Assembly (NCBI GenBank): GCA_026724425.1
Contig: JAIUCV010000023.1
Location: 2,108,001 to 2,172,000 of the forward strand
DNA: 64,000 bases
From: Erythrophleum ivorense
Taxonomy: Eukaryota; Streptophyta; Magnoliopsida; Fabales; Fabaceae
Reading direction: 5' to 3'
Shown here: positions 59,601-64,000 of the stretch, piece after piece
Position numbering within the stretch: position 1 is the stretch's first letter
How the letters are laid out: every line of letters begins with the position of its first letter
The notes under the pieces: generated by a model
Seen by the model: only the letters and a program-made list of their open reading frames with translations
Databases searched by the model: none
Told to the model about the DNA's origin: nothing
Translations under genes and position numbers: made by a program

Positions 59601-61328
59601 CTCAGCCTGAACTGAAAAGAAGACCAAATATCCCTGACACCCATGCCCTAGAGATCTCTCTGCTTGGGAAGTGGTCATGACAGACAACTCAGCCCTAGTA
59701 CTGGGCACAGTCCCGCATTCAGGTAAAGTAACACATCTGTGGCTACAGTCTAGTGTGGCATTATTGGTAGACATCCAATTCATACTAATGATCACATCTA
59801 TTTCAATGAAGGGCATGCATATCAAATCAAGGGTGGTCAGGCAATGATTAAACTGGATCACACAATTCAAGCAAGCATGGAAAGTGATGGCTCGGTTTCC
59901 AGTAGGGGTAGATACATGCAACTCATATGGCAATGTATGCATACTCAGACCCGACCTCTTAACACAGTCATATGATATGAAAGAATGGCTAGCGCCCGAA
60001 TCAAATAAGGCAGTTACTGAAAAATCATTTATCTTAATAGTACCTTGAATCAGACTCGGGGATTGACTAGCCTCTTGCTGTGATAGGGCAAAAACTCTAC
60101 CCTGGGTCTGCGGTCTGGGAGGAGGAGCCATCTCTCTCTGCTGTGCGATCGGTAGAGGGGCCTGTGGGGGAGCTTGCATGCAGTCTCTGGCTATGTGCCC
60201 CGGCCTGCCACATCGATAGCATACGTTCTGCCCCGCATAACACGGCCTGGTGCCATGATTCCTGCCACACTGGGGACATATGAGAGGGGGAGCGCTGCCT
60301 CTACTAGACTGAGTCTTCTTCTTCTTCCCTCTTTGGTTCCACTGACTCTTTCCACCTCTACGGCTTGTCACTGCCGGCTGGGAATCATCTCTAGATCTCT
60401 TAGGCTCAGGGAGGGGAAGTAATGGTCTGGCGCTGGAGGCAGGTTGCATCATCCTGAGATTCGTTTCTGTTACTCTGCATACTTCTATTAGGGTATGGAA
60501 GTGCCTGATTCTCTGGGGCACTACCCTGTCTCGGATCTCAGGGAGCAAACCCTTCTCTAGCCTATCTGCCCTCCATTTCTCATCATCATGTCTCTGGAGG
60601 TATGAGGAGTATCTCGAGAGTTCGATGAACTTTGCTACATATTGGTCCACTGACATCCCCGGTATCTGTCTCAGCAGAATGAACTCTGACTCCTTCTCAT
60701 CTCTAATGGAGTCGGGGAAGTACTTCTCGTGGAATACCTCGAGGAATGCCTCCCATGTGATCGGGACGTTCCTCGCTCTCAGTATCGGTTCAGTGCCCTT
60801 CCACCAATATATTGCTTCTTTTCTTAACTGGAAAGCCGCCATCTTGGCTCTCTGCTCAGAGGTACACTCCATAACCTCGAAGATCTGCTCTAGTTCAATG
60901 ATCCAGGCCTCGGCTCTGTCTGCACTCATCTCACCATCAAAGGTGGGAGGCCCGAACTTTCTGAACTGGGTAACTACTTTTCTGATCGAGGGCTGCTGCT
61001 CAGCAGGAGGCATCTGAGCTGGTGGAACTGGGGCTACAGCCTGCATGTGTGGCTGTGCATCTGTAGGAGTCGCCCCTGAATGCTCAGGACGATCAGAGTG
61101 TGGAACTGGCTGAGGAGGGGGAGGTGTAGGGCCTTGGCTATCTCTCTCAGCAAGCCGTTCTTGTAGCTGCATGATAACAGCTTGCTGCTGATCCAGGCGA
61201 GCCACTATACTCTGTAAGGCTCCAGCAACTGGATCGCTAGGCCCGGCCTCATCTGCCTGAGCCGCTCTGGAAGGCCTACCTCTTCCTCTACCTCTACCTC
61301 TGCCTCTACTTTGGCGAGTGTCTACCAT
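56685..61328 (-). CDS. Gag-Pol polyprotein, Tekay/Del-type chromovirus, intact frame
   Basis: A single uninterrupted Gag-Pol frame. I prefer the start at 61328 (MVDTRQSRGRGRG, 1547 residues); the frame also has an ATG 15 codons upstream at 61373, and residue numbers here count from that one (1562). Domains: Arg/Gly-rich N-terminus 16-36, Pro-rich linker 75-125, Gag core about 135-310, zinc knuckle C385-C388-H393-C398, protease D458-S-G-A, RT about 655-840 with D724 and F786-I-D-D, RNase H about 925-1045, integrase zinc site H1148/H1155/C1185/C1188, DDE triad D1218, D1279, E1315 (35 residues between the last two), chromodomain about 1514-1562. RNase H has D935, E972 and D1040, but position 997, where the family has Asp in a Y(T/S)DHKSL motif, is Asn (YSNHKSL; codon 58383-58385). 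The domain order PR-RT-RH-IN-chromodomain is that of chromoviruses. The product would copy and insert the element; the chromodomain is thought to guide integration to chromatin marks. Confidence 0.95.
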   Translation of the reverse strand: MVDTRQSRGRGRGRGRGRPSRAAQADEAGPSDPVAGALQSIVARLDQQQAVIMQLQERLAERDSQGPTPPPPQPVPHSDRPEHSGATPTDAQPHMQAVAPVPPAQMPPAEQQPSIRKVVTQFRKFGPPTFDGEMSADRAEAWIIELEQIFEVMECTSEQRAKMAAFQLRKEAIYWWKGTEPILRARNVPITWEAFLEVFHEKYFPDSIRDEKESEFILLRQIPGMSVDQYVAKFIELSRYSSYLQRHDDEKWRADRLEKGLLPEIRDRVVPQRIRHFHTLIEVCRVTETNLRMMQPASSARPLLPLPEPKRSRDDSQPAVTSRRGGKSQWNQRGKKKKTQSSRGSAPPLICPQCGRNHGTRPCYAGQNVCYRCGRPGHIARDCMQAPPQAPLPIAQQREMAPPPRPQTQGRVFALSQQEASQSPSLIQGTIKINDFSVTALFDSGASHSFISYDCVKRSGLSMHTLPYELHVSTPTGNRAITFHACLNCVIQFNHCLTTLDLICMPFIEIDVIISMNWMSTNNATLDCSHRCVTLPECGTVPSTRAELSVMTTSQAERSLGHGCQGYLVFFSVQAEVEEGIDEIPVVREFPEVFPKEMSGLPPEGEVEFPIEIAPGASPVSKAPYRMAPTELAELKKQIEELLEKGFIRPSVSPWGAPVLFVKKKDGSLRLCIDYRELNKITIKNKYPLPRIDDLLDQLAGASVFSKIDLRSGYHQLRVKANDIPKTAFRTRYGHYEFLVMPFGLTNAPAVFMDYMNRVFRPYLDRFVVVFIDDILIYSKSGEEHEQQLRLVLKTLRERQLYAKLSKCDFWLTEVQFLGHVISQAGVAVDPHKVEAVLQWERPRTVTEIRSFLGLAGYYRRFIQGFSQIAMPLTRLTRKSVSFVWNEKCESSFQELKHKLTTAPVLVLPDPREMFVVYSDASKKGLGCVLMQKGQVVAYASRQLKPHEENYPTHDLELAAVVFALKIWRHYLYGAVIEVYSNHKSLKYLFEQKELNMRQRRWLEFLKDYEFTLKYHPGKANVVADALSRKSIHVACMMIREQELIERFRDMSLSCRVCSGKLLMSETRIESDLRDQIKEAQQLDDHVKKVRAQMTQGNVQEFNLSEDDIVKYRDRLYVPRNTEIKEKILDEAHKSKYTIHPGSNKMYQDLKRLFWWPGMKADIADYVSRCLVCQRVKIEHQKPAGLLQPLDIPEWKWDSIAMDFVMGLPRTLSSYDAIWVIVDRLTKSAHFLPMKATYTLDKLAQLYIREIVRLHGVPKSIVSDRDPRFTSNFWRSLQDALGTRLRFSTAYHPQTDGQTERTIQTLEDMLRACVLELKGNWDTYLPLAEFAYNNNYHASIQMAPYEALYGRKCRSPMCWVELGERSLIGPELVDQTSRQIETIRRKLLTAQSRQKSYADKRRRPLEFEVGDHVFIKVSPFIGIGRSIKSKKLSPKYIGPFQILDKVGPVAYRLALPPNISQVHNVFHVSQLKKYQPDPSHVIEYENVQLQENLSYIVSPERIVDARLKQLRHKTIPLVKVVWKGLSPEEATWELEEDMRKKHPELFP

Positions 61329-61513
61329 CTTTTTGAAACATATAACATGGTTTAGCATACATAATAGGGACACATGCCACTTTCATACACTCAATCATCC
61401 ATAGCAAGCTCATAAACATCTTGGCAACTCACAAACATATGCTACAATCCACAATGAAAGCCTGAACCTTACTGCTCTCATACTACATCTCATAATGAAA
61501 GCCTGGAACTTTT

Positions 61514-61525
61514 GCTCTGATACCA
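61514..61525 (-). other. Primer-binding site, initiator tRNA-Met
   Basis: The minus strand reads TGGTATCAGAGC five bases (TTTGG) after the 5' LTR end. This 12-nt match to the 3' end of initiator tRNA-Met is where minus-strand synthesis would start. Confidence 0.92.
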
Positions 61526-61530
61526 CCAAA

Positions 61531-64000
61531 TGTGACACCTTAACCTCTAGCTCATACCCAGCGTGCCCTCTTACTCATATACATATGCGGAACTCACAAG
61601 GGAGATAAACTCTCTACCTTATGCTTGTTTTTTCTATGGCACTATGTGTGGGTAGAGATCCACTTAGAAGTAACATGGACCGGTTGAGCTCTCTCTATGG
61701 TTCCTCATGCTCAAGTACTCTATTGAGACTTATTTCAATCCCTACTATATGCTTAGCACTCATGGAAAGCAAAAAGGGATTGGAGACATGCATTTTCGCT
61801 AGTGGCAGATTTTGCCTCTTTTCTGGGCTAACTTTGGAAATTCATAACTAAATGCAGAAAAATCGTATCTGCATGATCTGGGTCATTCTAGAAAGTTTGA
61901 GACGTCTACTTCATGCTAAAAATAAGTAGAAGTCTCAATCTCTCACATACTCTGCGTTTGACATCGAAATAGTTCACTGGTCAGAGGGGGCTTCTTTGCT
62001 GTCACAGTTTACTGATATGGACTTTGAAAATGTCTAACTAATTCCACACAAATCCAATGCTCATAAAATCTATCTCTATGGAAAGATGTGGATGTTAGCT
62101 AGAGGAGAAAAATATCTCCAGATCAGTCCACCTAGCCAATTTCCCGGAAACCGATGAAACAGTACTTCGGGTCTGGTTGGGGGTCTGATTCTGGGCAGGA
62201 ACTTCGAAATTGCATAACTCACTCTCTGGACCTCTAAATGAGGTGCTTCCAGTTCCTACAAGTCACTGTGACCATCTAGTTTCTGTGTATAAAATTTCGT
62301 AGCCATTGGACTACGTTTGCCCCTCGGATGACATGATTTCAAAACTGACCAAATGAACAGTGATTTTCTGAAATCCGAATTTCTGATGTCAACTTTGATG
62401 GATCATAGAAAATGCTATAGACCTCTAAATGACATGAACTCTAACTTCCCAGAAAGCTCTAATCATAATCTAGCTACATGTCAAATCTCATAGCAAGAAG
62501 AGGTCATATGGCTATTCTATGACATCATGTGCAAAATGGCCCTTTCTTGGCCAAAAGTGTGGCTAATGGGGTCCAATCTTAAGTTTTCTACTTCTATGAC
62601 TCTTTGAGCACATGAGAAAGTATCTTTAGGAGCTATCAATCATGCCTCAAGTGTCTCATAACTTAGATTGGGGAAACTCACTACTCCATGCCCACTTATG
62701 CACCCATATAAGCTATACTACTTTGAGCATTTCATATCAAAAGTTACTTTCTCATTCTTCATAAACCTCATTCTCATACATTCATCATTCATATATACAT
62801 TATCTTGCAAAAACTATAAATGTACATAAGCTACATCATTGCTTTACATTTCTCATGTACAATTCTCATATACAACATATGGCAAAAAGCCTTTACACTC
62901 TTCTTCATTAACTTCTATCTCTAGCTTCATGATTGGTGGTGGTTGCTCCCATCCCTAATCTCACTTGGGCCGCCTGGCATGGTTGGATGGTGGAGAGGGA
63001 GGGTGAGATTCATGGAATCTCAGTAGTTCAACTCTCATTCAAACATACATACATTGCGTGCAACAAGTCTCATTATGCATGTATGGCATGTTAGCATATA
63101 AAACATGATGAAAAATATTTGAAACATGTAAAATGGCCATGGATAACATTCAAGAGCTCGCTGAGTACTTGGATCGGCCTCACCCCTTCCCTTATGGCTT
63201 TTGGATTTGCCTTCCCATACTTTTAGAGGTATTTAGACTCACCCTTACTCTTTGGGAGTCAACCTCACTTTTGGGAGACATGGCTCAACCAACTTAGGGC
63301 TTCGACTCATCCTCACCTTGGCTATAGGGTTATTGGCTTTCCCATTTCCTCAAGCAAACCAATAAAGCATTTAAAACATCATCTCAATCATATCACATAA
63401 TCATGCTAACACACTTCTCATAGCTCATCTCATTCATACACACAAGCAAGACAATGTAAACACACAATTATGCATGAGAGAAAGTGGAGAGAACTACCTT
63501 TGCTGGCTATTTACTACTTGCTCTGTCAATGGTCTCCTCCCTTGTTGGTTTCACAACAACTTCTAGATGGAAGAGTTTCTCTTGAGCCTAACCACACAAA
63601 AGCATGGAATCAATACTTCAATACTCAATTCTTAAGCTAGGGATCACTTCTAATCAGCTCTACTGAGCTTCTCACTCTAGGTCTTTTCCTCTCACTAGAA
63701 TTCATTAACTATTCTTTCTCTTCTCTCAAGCTCTTAACTCTTAAGAAGAGAAAGCAAGGAAGAGAAAGCTACATGACTTCTAACCTCCCTTAAGAGTGGT
63801 TTTCCACTCTCCCTCCTCTGAACCAAGCTCAGAACATAGCTACTTTAACTATTAAAACCGTGGAAAGAGAGGGTAAGGGGAGAAGAGTAACATACTAAGA
63901 GAAAAGCCATGGAATTCCTTACCTTTCTTGGTCTTCCTTCCTCTCCTAAGCTTCTCTCTCTCTCCTCCGCCCTTTTCTCTCTCTTAAAGTGAGCTTAAGT
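61531..64000 (-). repeat. 5' LTR of the young Tekay-type element (partial)
   Basis: The first 2470 plus-strand bases are present and collinear with 53746-56215 without net indel. The stem at 63004-63022 and the donor-like AAGGTAAG (plus CTTACCTT, 63918-63925) are intact. The palindrome array, TATA-like site and outer LTR end lie beyond the window. Confidence 0.95.

Larger units (their letters stand above)
48984..64000 (-). mobile_element. Family A LTR, partial, split twice
   Basis: It starts TGTAACACCATAATTTC after ATTTG (48979-48983). It follows family A to 50781, is interrupted by the family B LTR at 50782-53672, resumes at 53678-53745 (GCCTCTCCACACTCAAGC to AATATGTCATCAT) and is interrupted again by the element at 53746. 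The visible part totals about 1.87 kb and stops where family A still has roughly 2 kb to go; the rest should lie beyond the far end of the 53746 element. It contains a perfect stem at 50446-50464 and ACCTC-CAAAT-GAGGT at 49683-49697. Confidence 0.78.
53746..64000 (-). mobile_element. Young, coding-competent Tekay/Del-type chromovirus (5' end beyond window)
   Basis: It consists of a 3' LTR at 53746-56635, a PPT at 56636-56648, a single Gag-Pol frame at 56685-61328, a PBS at 61514-61525 and the first 2470 bases of the 5' LTR at 61531-64000. The left flank is ATCAT (53741-53745); the matching duplication should follow the far LTR outside the window. The chromodomain, iMet PBS, long LTR starting TGTAACA, and GGGGACGAAATTT before the PPT fit the Tekay/Del chromovirus lineage. 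By eye the LTRs differ at about 12 of 2470 positions with no indel, so insertion was recent. It is the youngest layer of this nest and sits in the family A LTR that starts at 48984. Confidence 0.93.

Noticed and set aside
61329..61373. Upstream ATG (61373) as the Gag-Pol start
   Set aside because: The first 15 codons (MSLLCMLNHVICFKK) are hydrophobic and unlike Gag, while the ATG at 61328 opens the Arg/Gly-rich start typical of this lineage. The upstream ATG is not excluded.
61501..61545. Possible host tRNA gene because of the GCTCTGATACCA match
   Set aside because: Only 12 bases match and they lie five bases from an LTR; this is a primer-binding site.

Overview
The window looks like a repeat-only segment of a flowering-plant nuclear genome, probably pericentromeric or otherwise heterochromatic. 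It is AT-rich and consists of LTR retrotransposons nested in each other. Primer-binding sites match the plant initiator tRNA-Met (TGGTATCAGAGC), and the two recognisable polyproteins are plant Ty3/Gypsy chromovirus types. I found no convincing host protein gene, tRNA or rRNA. The species cannot be named from this sequence.

Layout. 666-8032 is an old solo LTR (family A) split by a second family A solo LTR (2787-6669). 8033-10060 is AT-rich DNA without genes. 10061-15966 is a decayed LTR-like relic hit by a solo LTR of family D (12463-15317, TSD CAAAG). 16379-21322 is a family B LTR (TSD AACAT) split by a family A LTR (17700-21163). 22525-24333 holds two family A fragments back to back in opposite orientation. 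25463-28117 is another family D solo LTR (TSD TATGA). 28227-36653 is a family B LTR containing two family A LTRs (29501-31471, TSD TTATT; 32976-36590, TSD ATTTG). 36785-37375 is a tandem array of about 162 bp. 37437-48911 looks like a CACTA-type relic, split by a family A LTR (39643-48138, TSD CGTGT) that itself contains a decayed CRM-like gypsy element (39686-46906). From 48984 a family A LTR is split by a family B solo LTR (50782-53672, TSD TCTTA) and then by a young Tekay/Del-type element (53746 to beyond the window).

Only the last element has an intact coding region: a single 1547-1562 residue Gag-Pol with zinc knuckle, protease, RT, RNase H, integrase and chromodomain. Its LTRs differ at only about a dozen of 2470 comparable positions. 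The CRM-like element has at least four nonsense changes and about five frameshifts. Everything else is solo or truncated LTR. Families A, B and D are my working names. A and D are clearly related; B is more distant but shares some internal structure.

Unexplained structure recurs inside the LTRs: (1) arrays of CpG-containing near-palindromes of the TCGCTATAGCGA type; (2) a short stem with arms TGAGATTC/GAATCTCA, conserved across families with changed loops and at least one paired arm change; (3) a degenerate tandem repeat with a period of about 31 bp; (4) a splice-donor-like GTAAG/GTATG after the purine-rich leader. All orientations, family boundaries and divergence counts were read by eye without alignment software.
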